DNA of 5,299 nucleotides from Micavibrio aeruginosavorus (lineage in GTDB: Bacteria > Pseudomonadota > Alphaproteobacteria > Micavibrionales > Micavibrionaceae). Positions 1 through 5,299 of the stretch are shown here, one piece after another. Location of the stretch: contig QFOT01000150.1 in NCBI GenBank assembly GCA_003241285.1, positions 1-5,299 on the forward strand, in the 5' to 3' direction. Each line of letters starts with the position of its first letter. Positions within the stretch are counted from its first letter, which is position 1. The notes beneath the pieces are model-generated. The model worked only from the letters and a program-made list of their open reading frames with translations, made no database searches and had not been told where the DNA came from. Position numbers and translations under genes: made by a program.

Positions 1-214
1 ATGACTTGACCGTTTGCGTACAAAGCTCGAAAATGAGTTTCGTCTCATCATAGGTCAATGTCGGGGATTCTCCCGTCGTGCCGCTCGGAACCAAACCATG
101 ACTTCCTTCTTCAATCTGCCACTGGATAAATTTTTCAAACGCTTTGTAATCGACCTCGTCATCTTTGAATGGCGTGATCATAGCGGTGATGGAGCCAAAA
201 AATTGGGCAGACAT
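1..214 (-). CDS. dapA: 4-hydroxy-tetrahydrodipicolinate synthase, N-terminal part (cut by left edge)
   Basis: This is the first 71 codons of DapA, the cytoplasmic enzyme that condenses pyruvate with aspartate semialdehyde in the lysine/diaminopimelate pathway. The reverse strand reads MSAQFFGSITAMITPFKDD from an ATG at 214, and the frame stays open to the window edge. Residues 7-16 (GSITAMITPF) form the first barrel strand. GTTGES at residues 45-50 is the family signature; its two threonines (46, 47) match the pyruvate-binding pair of E. coli DapA (Thr44, Thr45). The Schiff-base lysine lies in the missing part; a full protein is about 290-300 residues. A strong ribosome binding site (GGAAAGG, 223-229) sits 8 bases before the ATG. 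The gene diverges from the lytic transglycosylase, an arrangement I recall from many Alphaproteobacteria. Identification rests on the N-terminus alone, but the match is close throughout. Confidence 0.95.
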   Translation of the reverse strand, partial: MSAQFFGSITAMITPFKDDEVDYKAFEKFIQWQIEEGSHGLVPSGTTGESPTLTYDETKLIFELCTQTVKS

Positions 215-262
215 AAAAAGGACCTTTCCGTAAACGGGCTTAACATAAAGGAATTTGCAAGC
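215..262. promoter_or_regulatory. Divergent dapA / transglycosylase intergenic region
   Basis: Only 48 bases separate the dapA ATG from the proposed transglycosylase TTG, so promoter elements for one or both genes must reach into the other's 5' coding region. On the dapA side, TATGTT (reverse complement of 242-247) is a possible -10 giving a leader of roughly 20 bases, but I find no convincing -35 at 16-18 bp. On the transglycosylase side no convincing sigma-70 pair is seen. A perfect 10-bp palindrome, GCAAGCTTGC (257-266), overlaps the TTG start and could be an operator or chance. Ribosome binding sites for both genes are clear. Confidence 0.35.
247..253 (+). promoter_or_regulatory. Ribosome binding site that decides the transglycosylase start
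   Basis: AAAGGAA lies 9 bases before the TTG at 263. It is the best Shine-Dalgarno match near the 5' end of this reading frame. It supports TTG-263 over the far upstream TTG at 14, which would be antisense to dapA, and over the in-frame ATG at 326, which would leave the signal peptide without a basic N-region. Confidence 0.6.
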
Positions 263-2194
263 TTGCGAAAGTATGAATCCAGAAAATCTCTCTATAGATC
301 CCTGCTTTCGCAGGGATGCGCGGCGATGTTGTTATTCTCACATCCTGTTTATGCCGACGCCAATTCCACGCAGGCCCTGAAAGCGATGTCGACGAAGGAC
401 TGGGTCAGCGCGCGCCAATTCGCTCTGCGCTCGAAAGATCCGGTTCTGGCGAAAATGTATGAATGGATGCTTTACCAAAGTAACGCCACGGGGCTTCCGT
501 TTGAAACCGTCGCCCGTTTTATCAAAGCCAACGAGCACTGGCCGGATTTGAACGATGTGAAAGCGACCGCCGAGCGGAATATGCCGGAGAATTATCCGTC
601 TGCGTCGATCATTCAATGGTTCGGTACTTATCCGCCCGTCACCGTGCGCGGGCTTGATTTATATTTAGAGGCGTTGACGATATCCGGGCAGCAGGCAAAA
701 GCGAAACAGATCGCAAATACTTACTGGTCCCAAGTAGCGATGAAATCCGACGAGCAGGCGGCCTTTCTTTCCAAGTATAAAGCTCTCCTAACAGCAGACG
801 GTAATCGCCGCCGCCTGGATTATCTTTTGTTCCGCGAAAAAAATACGGATGCCAAAGCGCTCGCGAGAATGATGGGCATGGGCTATGTCCAGCTTGTCGA
901 AGCGCGGATACAATTGCGAAATGATTCCCGCTCTGCCGAAGCGGTATTGGCGCTTGTGCCGTCGAATTTAAGAAGCGATCCGGGTTTGCAATATGAACGT
1001 CTTAGATGGCGCCGCAAGAAAGACGAAGATGCGGGGGCGCTGCAAATCCTCAACAATCCGCCCGCTGCCGATAAGATCACCAACAAGGAAGACTGGTGGA
1101 AAGAGCGCAATATCATCGTTCGTCGCCTGATTGAAGAACGCCGTTTCAGCGAAGCCTATGCGGTTGCCGCCAATCACGGGCAGATGGAGGGACCGGAATA
1201 TGCCGACGCTGAATGGCTTGCCGGGTGGCTGGCGCTGCGCTTTTTGAATAAACCGGATAAGGCATCAACGCATTTCAGGAGCATGTATCCAAAAGTCAAA
1301 ACGGCGATCAGCAAGGCGCGCGCGGCTTATTGGGCGGGGATGGCAGCGGAGAGAATGGGGCAAGCGCAGGAAGCTGCGAAATGGATGCAGATTGCAGCAG
1401 GGTTTCCCAAAGTCTATTACGGACAATTAGCGGCGCGCCATATGAAGGGCCGTATCGCCGTGCCATCACCTGTGCCGGCCGTAGCCAGCGCTTCAGATAA
1501 AACGACCATCAGGAACAGCGATCTTGGCCGTGCCATCCGCATGGCGGATGAGGCGAATTTACGCTATGTGCGCAACCAGATGATCGTCGCTTTGACCGAA
1601 AGCTTAAATACGGGCGGTGAATATAAAGCGCTCGCCCAGATGCTGACCCAGATGGGACTGAAAGCGGAAGCTTTGAAAGTCGCCAAGAAAGCGGCGGGCG
1701 ATAATTTCTTCCTGCGCGAAGAAGCTTATCCGACAGTTCAAAATCTTTTTAGCGGATTGAACGTCGATGTGGCTCTGGCCCATGCGCTGATCCGGCAGGA
1801 AAGCCAGTTCGACGCGGAAGTGAAATCCCCGGCAGGAGCGATGGGATTGATGCAGGTCATGCCCGCCACGGCGCGTGAGGTGGCAAAAAAGAGGGGCTGG
1901 CAACACGAAACGCAGTGGATGGTCAGTCAGCCCAAGCAGAATGTATTGATTGGCTCGGCTTATCTGAACGATCTTTTATCGCGCTTTGGCGGATCTTATC
2001 CGTTAGCCTTGGCGGCATATAATGGCGGGCCGCGCCGCGTCAATGAGTGGCTGGCGGAGTTCGGCGATCCGCGCAAGGGTCAGATCGACTGGGTTGACTG
2101 GATAGAGCTTATTCCGGTTTATGAAACGCGGAATTACGTTCAGCGCGTAATGGAGAATTACATCGTGTACAAAGAACATATGGGCGTTAAGTAA
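263..2194 (+). CDS. slt: Exported soluble lytic murein transglycosylase (Slt70 type)
   Basis: This periplasmic enzyme cleaves the MurNAc-GlcNAc bond of peptidoglycan and leaves 1,6-anhydro-MurNAc ends. From TTG-263 it has 643 residues, close to E. coli Slt70. Residues 1-31 look like a signal peptide: basic start (RKYESRK), a short hydrophobic stretch and VYA at 29-31 before DAN. Residues about 35-440 are helical, alanine-rich repeats like the Slt superhelical ring, ending in a linker-type segment with AYW near 355-357 and YYGQLA at 385-390. The catalytic SLT domain (about 500-625) carries RQESQF with catalytic Glu513, GLMQ at 528-531, AAYNGGP at 584-590 and ELIPVYETRNYVQR from 615. All family 1 motifs are intact, so it should be active. 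It diverges from dapA and converges on the downstream operon. The frame is open back to position 14, but residues upstream of 263 are antisense to dapA. The start is less certain than the function. Confidence 0.9.
   Translation: MRKYESRKSLYRSLLSQGCAAMLLFSHPVYADANSTQALKAMSTKDWVSARQFALRSKDPVLAKMYEWMLYQSNATGLPFETVARFIKANEHWPDLNDVKATAERNMPENYPSASIIQWFGTYPPVTVRGLDLYLEALTISGQQAKAKQIANTYWSQVAMKSDEQAAFLSKYKALLTADGNRRRLDYLLFREKNTDAKALARMMGMGYVQLVEARIQLRNDSRSAEAVLALVPSNLRSDPGLQYERLRWRRKKDEDAGALQILNNPPAADKITNKEDWWKERNIIVRRLIEERRFSEAYAVAANHGQMEGPEYADAEWLAGWLALRFLNKPDKASTHFRSMYPKVKTAISKARAAYWAGMAAERMGQAQEAAKWMQIAAGFPKVYYGQLAARHMKGRIAVPSPVPAVASASDKTTIRNSDLGRAIRMADEANLRYVRNQMIVALTESLNTGGEYKALAQMLTQMGLKAEALKVAKKAAGDNFFLREEAYPTVQNLFSGLNVDVALAHALIRQESQFDAEVKSPAGAMGLMQVMPATAREVAKKRGWQHETQWMVSQPKQNVLIGSAYLNDLLSRFGGSYPLALAAYNGGPRRVNEWLAEFGDPRKGQIDWVDWIELIPVYETRNYVQRVMENYIVYKEHMGVK
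298..317. repeat. Perfect palindromic hairpin (REP-like) within signal-peptide codons
   Basis: ATCCCTGC (298-305) and its exact reverse complement GCAGGGAT (310-317) flank a TTTC loop, giving an uninterrupted 8-bp GC-rich stem. On the minus strand the unit has the form CCTGC-GAAA-GCAGG, resembling small dispersed palindromes of many proteobacterial genomes. It lies within codons 12-19 of the transglycosylase as called here (R-S-L-L-S-Q-G-C) and stays in frame. It could be a dispersed repeat, an mRNA hairpin near the start codon, or chance. Its copy number cannot be judged from this window. Confidence 0.6.
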
Positions 2195-2221
2195 TAATTA
2201 TCGCCTTTGGTCTAAAAATTT
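2195..2221. other. Short convergent intergenic gap
   Basis: These 27 AT-rich bases separate the transglycosylase stop (TAA, 2192-2194) from the TGA stop of the minus-strand membrane protein (2222-2224). No GC-rich stem followed by a T-run is seen on either strand, so neither transcript has a recognisable intrinsic terminator here. The AAAAATTTT run at 2214-2222 is the only symmetric element and is too weak to call a terminator. Confidence 0.5.
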
Positions 2222-4222
2222 TCAACCGCGTGACTTTCTGCTTTCATTCCACCAGAGTAACAGTCCTGCAAGAAGGCCGATAATAATCATGATCTCCGGT
2301 GGCAGGATCGGCTTGGCTTGCGAGGAAATGAGGCTGGAGCTTTGATTGCGGCGCAGATTAAAATTCAAGTTTTTATTTTCTGCCCAGACCACATCACCTT
2401 TTGAAACTTTTGCAATCGGCAATAGTTTTTCGTCCGTCGAAACGATATCGGTGAATTCAGGCGTCGACACATTTCCGAGAGATATTATTTTCTGGCGATT
2501 GCCGCTTGAGAATTTATAAATGCCGTCTTTGGCATTTGTAATGCCCGCGCTGAGCCAGCCATCCTGATCTTTTGCCGGGGTGAGGGTTGAGATAGTGCCA
2601 TCCGGCGCGGTGACCGTGATGGGCTGAGCGTCATCCTGCCCGCGCATTTTAATATTGATATTGTTATTATCGGTACTTATTTTCATCGCGGTTTCGTCAA
2701 GCTCCGGTTCTTTCATCAACCAGTGAACGGTGCGGCGCAGAAGTTCTTTCGCCGGACCGCCGCCCTCGAAGCCGCGCGCCCAGAGCCATATCTGGTCGCT
2801 GGTCAGTTGCGCGACGCGGCCTTCACCGACATGGGACAGCGTCAGCAAGGGAAGTCCGTCCATTCCCGACATGATGGTTTCACCTTCCTTGATCTGAACC
2901 GGGACTTGCTGCATCCAGGGGCCCCAGCTTTGATTGACGAAAGGCATGGTTACCGGGTGAGTTTTGCCGATATCGGTAATAGCGGGTTTAAATTCTCCCC
3001 GCGCCATTACGCCGCTCGGGATGCCCGGCAGGATAGTGCCGAGAGAAGTAAAATGTAGCGAGGTTTCAGACACGTAAGACGGGCCGCTTATTTCCATCAA
3101 AGCGCCGCCGTTTTCGACATATCTCGCCATATTTTGGAAGTAAAAATCGGGCAAAGCGGTTGTCAGGCTGAAGCGGTCCATAACGATCAGGTCGAAATTT
3201 TTCAGTTTGCGTTCGAATAATTCCTGAAACGGAAAAGCGATCAGCGATAATTCGCTCGATGGCGTCATATCGACTTTTTCAGGACTGCGCAAAATCGTGA
3301 AATGCACAAGGTCAACGCCCGGATCGGCTTTTAAAAAATCACGCCACATGCGGGCGCCGGGATAGGGCTCTCCTGATACAAGAAGAACATTCAGGCGGTT
3401 TCTTACGCCCTCGACAGTAAAAACGGCGCGGTTGTTGAGAAGGGATAATTCGCCCTCGATAGGCGGTGTCGACAATTCGAATACATTCTGCCCGGCATTT
3501 GAAATATCGATCGGCCATTCCTGATCTTCGCCAATAACGATGTCGCGTGTGGTTTGGGTTCCGTCCGGCATGCTCAGAGTGACAGAAGCTGTACCTGAGC
3601 CGGGAATATTCTGATCGGCGATACGGAATTTCAGGATGACGGTTTCGCCAACGACCGAGTATCCGGGCGCGTTCAAAAGTTCGACCTCGCGGTCCTTATC
3701 TTTTTTGCTGCCGGTCAGGGCGGCGAAGAAGGGCGTCGATTTTAAAAATTCCGCCGACGGCTTGTCACTGACTTGTCCATCGCTCAAAAGAATAACGCCC
3801 GCTCTCTGGTTTTGCGGCACGTCCGACAGGGCTGCTTCGATGGCATCGAAAACTTTCGTTTCATCTTTGGCGCCGCTGGCAACATCGATAATGCGAGTTT
3901 CCATGCCTTGTACGTTTTTAAGTTTTTCCTGCAATTGGCGAAGCGTGGTTTGTGTCGTTTCAAGGCGGTTGCCGAAATTCTGGCTCTGACTTTTGTCAGT
4001 CGCAATCAAAACTATATCATTAAGCGGTTTTCGGTTTTCGGTGACCAGTTGCGGCTGGCAAAGAAAAAGAATTAAAAGCGCCGCGAATAGAAAGCGAAAA
4101 AGGCTTTTACTTTTATTTCCCCGAAAAGAAAAAAGAAATAGCGCGAGAGCGGCTGCCAACAGAATGCCGATCAGCCAGAGCGGTAGCATAGGATCGAAAG
4201 AAAATGTGTAATGACCTGTCAT
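2222..4222 (-). CDS. Membrane protein with VWA-like and inactive amidotransferase-like domains (MoxR-cluster partner)
   Basis: This 666-residue inner-membrane protein is probably a partner of a MoxR-type ATPase; no biochemical role is established to my knowledge. Two N-terminal membrane segments lie at about 12-33 and 41-58. A VWA-like domain follows (about 68-165) with a MIDAS pattern: DKSQS (Asp76, Ser78, Ser80), a likely Thr122, and Asp148 in LLSDG. A beta-rich stretch (about 180-270) leads to a class I glutamine amidotransferase-like fold (about 276-505), including VLLVSGEPYPG, GGALMEISGP and the well-conserved GEGRVAQLTSDQIWLWARG block near 467-484. A second beta-rich part (about 510-590) and a C-terminal membrane helix (about 642-658) complete it. 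The only cysteine, Cys55, is in a membrane segment, so glutaminase chemistry is not possible. The start overlaps the upstream stop by 4 bases (ATGA), with AAAGGA at 4230-4235 seven bases away, implying coupled translation. Domain order fits alphaproteobacterial homologues as I recall them; domain limits are estimates. Confidence 0.85.
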   Translation of the reverse strand: MTGHYTFSFDPMLPLWLIGILLAAALALFLFSFRGNKSKSLFRFLFAALLILFLCQPQLVTENRKPLNDIVLIATDKSQSQNFGNRLETTQTTLRQLQEKLKNVQGMETRIIDVASGAKDETKVFDAIEAALSDVPQNQRAGVILLSDGQVSDKPSAEFLKSTPFFAALTGSKKDKDREVELLNAPGYSVVGETVILKFRIADQNIPGSGTASVTLSMPDGTQTTRDIVIGEDQEWPIDISNAGQNVFELSTPPIEGELSLLNNRAVFTVEGVRNRLNVLLVSGEPYPGARMWRDFLKADPGVDLVHFTILRSPEKVDMTPSSELSLIAFPFQELFERKLKNFDLIVMDRFSLTTALPDFYFQNMARYVENGGALMEISGPSYVSETSLHFTSLGTILPGIPSGVMARGEFKPAITDIGKTHPVTMPFVNQSWGPWMQQVPVQIKEGETIMSGMDGLPLLTLSHVGEGRVAQLTSDQIWLWARGFEGGGPAKELLRRTVHWLMKEPELDETAMKISTDNNNINIKMRGQDDAQPITVTAPDGTISTLTPAKDQDGWLSAGITNAKDGIYKFSSGNRQKIISLGNVSTPEFTDIVSTDEKLLPIAKVSKGDVVWAENKNLNFNLRRNQSSSLISSQAKPILPPEIMIIIGLLAGLLLWWNESRKSRG

Positions 4223-5299
4223 CGTCCCATCCTTTGCAAGATGGCCTTCATATGGACCTGATCGGATTTATAATTTCCGGTTAAGGAATACATGACAAGA
4301 TTAATCCCGAAGCGATAGGACATTTCTCCATCGGTCATGGTGGAAGGATAGCCCCAATGCGATATACAGTCCTCACCTGTGATTAAAACCGAGGAGAGCT
4401 TTTCCTCCGGCGGCAGGCTGATATCCTCGATCCATATTTTTCCGGCGAGGTCATATTCAGGATAAAGGTTGAGCAGATAGAAAGATTTAAACAGAACGTG
4501 ATCTTTGGTCGCCGGTTTGAGCGGGGGGATATCGATACCTTGAAGCGTATCGCGCAAATTCTTCACAGCGGGCGAGGCAATAATCTGCGAGCTGTCATAG
4601 GCGCCATCCCTGGTATCGAACAGCACCATGCCGCCTTTGCTTAAATAGTTTCTCAGATTATTTTTTATGGCAGGCGTAGTAGATCCTTGCGGATCGACCG
4701 GCCAGTAGAGAAGCGGGTAGAAAGATAATTCATCCTTGTCCAGATCGACGATCACCGGGTCTCCCATTTCAATGGAGGTGCGCATTTTTATTGTCACGGA
4801 AAGATTTTGCAGCGCTCTCAGGCAGGCTTCGTCATTGCTGGTTTTGACGCAAGCCAGATGAACGGATTGGGCGCGGTTGACATTGTCTTGCGCAGCAGCG
4901 GGGAGAGGCAGGAAGAAAATAAGAGCCAGCGCAGCGTATTTCAAATTCCTGTTTCGCGCCGATAAAAGTAAAATCAGCCAGTCGATGAGGAACAGGAGAA
5001 CGGCCAGCAGAAAGAAATGTGAGGAGAGCTTCTTTTCCTGCGTGGCAACGGTCAGGCTTTCGCTTCTGGCATTGGCTGGCAAGGCGCCGATAGCGTCGAG
5101 CGGCGGTAAATGATCGCCCAGATTAAAAGCGAATTTGCGAACGCCGTCCGTATATATACCCGGCGGATTTTTTGCAGACGGCAACAGGTTTTCAAGATCG
5201 CTTTTTGACATACTGCTGATATCGCCGGGAGGTTCAACAAGGCGGCCCCAGCCATCGAACACTAGAGAGGCTTGCAAAGATGCGGAAGATGTTGCGGAT
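4219..5299 (-). CDS. DUF4159 domain membrane protein, C-terminal part (cut by right edge)
   Basis: The frame is open from the right edge to the TGA at 4219-4221 and encodes 359 visible residues. A TTG at 5277 could be read as a start, but the frame continues upstream and alphaproteobacterial members are much longer (roughly 900 residues as I recall, with a BatA-like double-membrane N-terminus), so this is a 3' fragment. Visible residues 1-90 are the end of an exposed region. Membrane segments follow at about 94-114 and 121-136, the second ending in LPAAAQ like a signal-peptidase site. DUF4159 spans about 142-349: FYPLLYWPVDP (193-203), GGMVLFDTRDG (222-232), and a C-terminal SLTGNYKSDQVH (338-349) that is highly typical of the family. 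Cys150, Cys159 and Cys311 may be unusual. DUF4159 has no established activity; its conserved Asp and Arg residues suggest a binding or enzymatic fold. It lies directly upstream of, and overlaps, the VWA-like gene. MoxR ATPase and DUF58 genes are expected beyond the edge. Confidence 0.9.
   Translation of the reverse strand, partial: SATSSASLQASLVFDGWGRLVEPPGDISSMSKSDLENLLPSAKNPPGIYTDGVRKFAFNLGDHLPPLDAIGALPANARSESLTVATQEKKLSSHFFLLAVLLFLIDWLILLLSARNRNLKYAALALIFFLPLPAAAQDNVNRAQSVHLACVKTSNDEACLRALQNLSVTIKMRTSIEMGDPVIVDLDKDELSFYPLLYWPVDPQGSTTPAIKNNLRNYLSKGGMVLFDTRDGAYDSSQIIASPAVKNLRDTLQGIDIPPLKPATKDHVLFKSFYLLNLYPEYDLAGKIWIEDISLPPEEKLSSVLITGEDCISHWGYPSTMTDGEMSYRFGINLVMYSLTGNYKSDQVHMKAILQRMGR
4230..4235 (-). 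promoter_or_regulatory. Ribosome binding site of the VWA-like gene, inside the DUF4159 gene
   Basis: The minus strand reads AAAGGA seven bases before the ATG at 4222, within the last codons of the DUF4159 gene. With the ATGA stop/start overlap it supports translational coupling and fixes the start at 4222 rather than at the later Met12. Confidence 0.65.

Noticed and set aside
14..262. N-terminal extension of the transglycosylase frame
   Set aside because: Most of it is antisense to well-conserved dapA codons, it has no signal-peptide character, and it resembles no transglycosylase domain.
298..317. Hairpin as an intrinsic terminator for dapA or slt
   Set aside because: It is not followed by a T-run on either strand and lies at the 5' end of both genes, so it is the wrong place for a terminator.
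311..319. Lipobox ending in Cys19 of the transglycosylase
   Set aside because: The preceding residues S-Q-G lack the Leu/Val at -3 and small residue at -2 of a lipobox, and a standard VYA cleavage site follows.
338..1906. Minus-strand open frames of 69-100 codons within the transglycosylase gene
   Set aside because: They are Arg- and His-rich shadows of the conserved plus-strand gene with no supporting start signals.
2723..3058. Plus-strand open frame of 111 codons
   Set aside because: It lies antisense within the conserved amidotransferase-like region, shows no domain or plausible composition, and is a shadow frame.
3636..4211. Several overlapping plus-strand open frames
   Set aside because: They are antisense to the VWA-like and membrane segments and show no recognisable protein features.
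4523..4528. Run of six G bases as a slippage or phase-variation tract
   Set aside because: It is short, encodes Pro-Pro in an intact conserved frame, and nothing suggests programmed frameshifting.
4942..4944. Independent internal gene start for a stand-alone DUF4159 protein
   Set aside because: The nearest Shine-Dalgarno match is only 2 bases from the TTG and the upstream frame is continuous with a membrane helix, so a single fused protein is more likely.

Overview
The window looks like chromosomal core DNA from an alphaproteobacterium. Three observations support this: a divergent dapA / lytic transglycosylase pair; a large protein combining a C-terminal DUF4159 domain with a membrane-anchored N-terminal part; and, directly downstream of it, a VWA-plus-amidotransferase-like membrane protein. 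The last two form the tail of the MoxR-type ATPase cluster common in Alphaproteobacteria. Base composition is fairly balanced with AT-rich stretches, unlike high-GC rhizobia or caulobacters, so a less GC-rich lineage is likely. The genus cannot be named from the sequence.

Layout, left to right. Positions 1-214 (minus strand) hold the first 71 codons of dapA (4-hydroxy-tetrahydrodipicolinate synthase), cut by the left edge. A 48-bp divergent intergenic stretch separates it from an exported Slt70-type lytic transglycosylase (plus strand, about 263-2194). The open frame of this gene runs back to position 14, but that extension lies antisense to dapA and is almost certainly not translated; a TTG at 263 with a good ribosome binding site and a signal peptide is the better start. 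A perfect 8-bp-arm palindrome, resembling dispersed REP-type repeats, lies inside the signal-peptide codons. After a 27-bp convergent gap come two minus-strand genes overlapping by 4 bp (ATGA): a 666-residue membrane protein (2222-4222) and, upstream of it, the C-terminal 359 residues of the DUF4159 protein, which runs off the right edge.

How the genes work together. DapA makes the lysine/diaminopimelate precursor used for peptidoglycan, and the transglycosylase cleaves peptidoglycan glycan strands, so the left half has a cell-wall theme. The two right-hand genes encode inner-membrane proteins with large predicted periplasmic parts. They probably act with a MoxR AAA+ ATPase and a DUF58 protein encoded beyond the right edge; their substrate is not established.

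I see no tRNA, rRNA, CRISPR array, insertion sequence or phage gene. The most notable points are the palindrome within the signal-peptide codons, a signal-peptide-like segment buried in the DUF4159 protein, and an amidotransferase-like domain with no possible catalytic cysteine. I do not see a clearly new multi-gene system.
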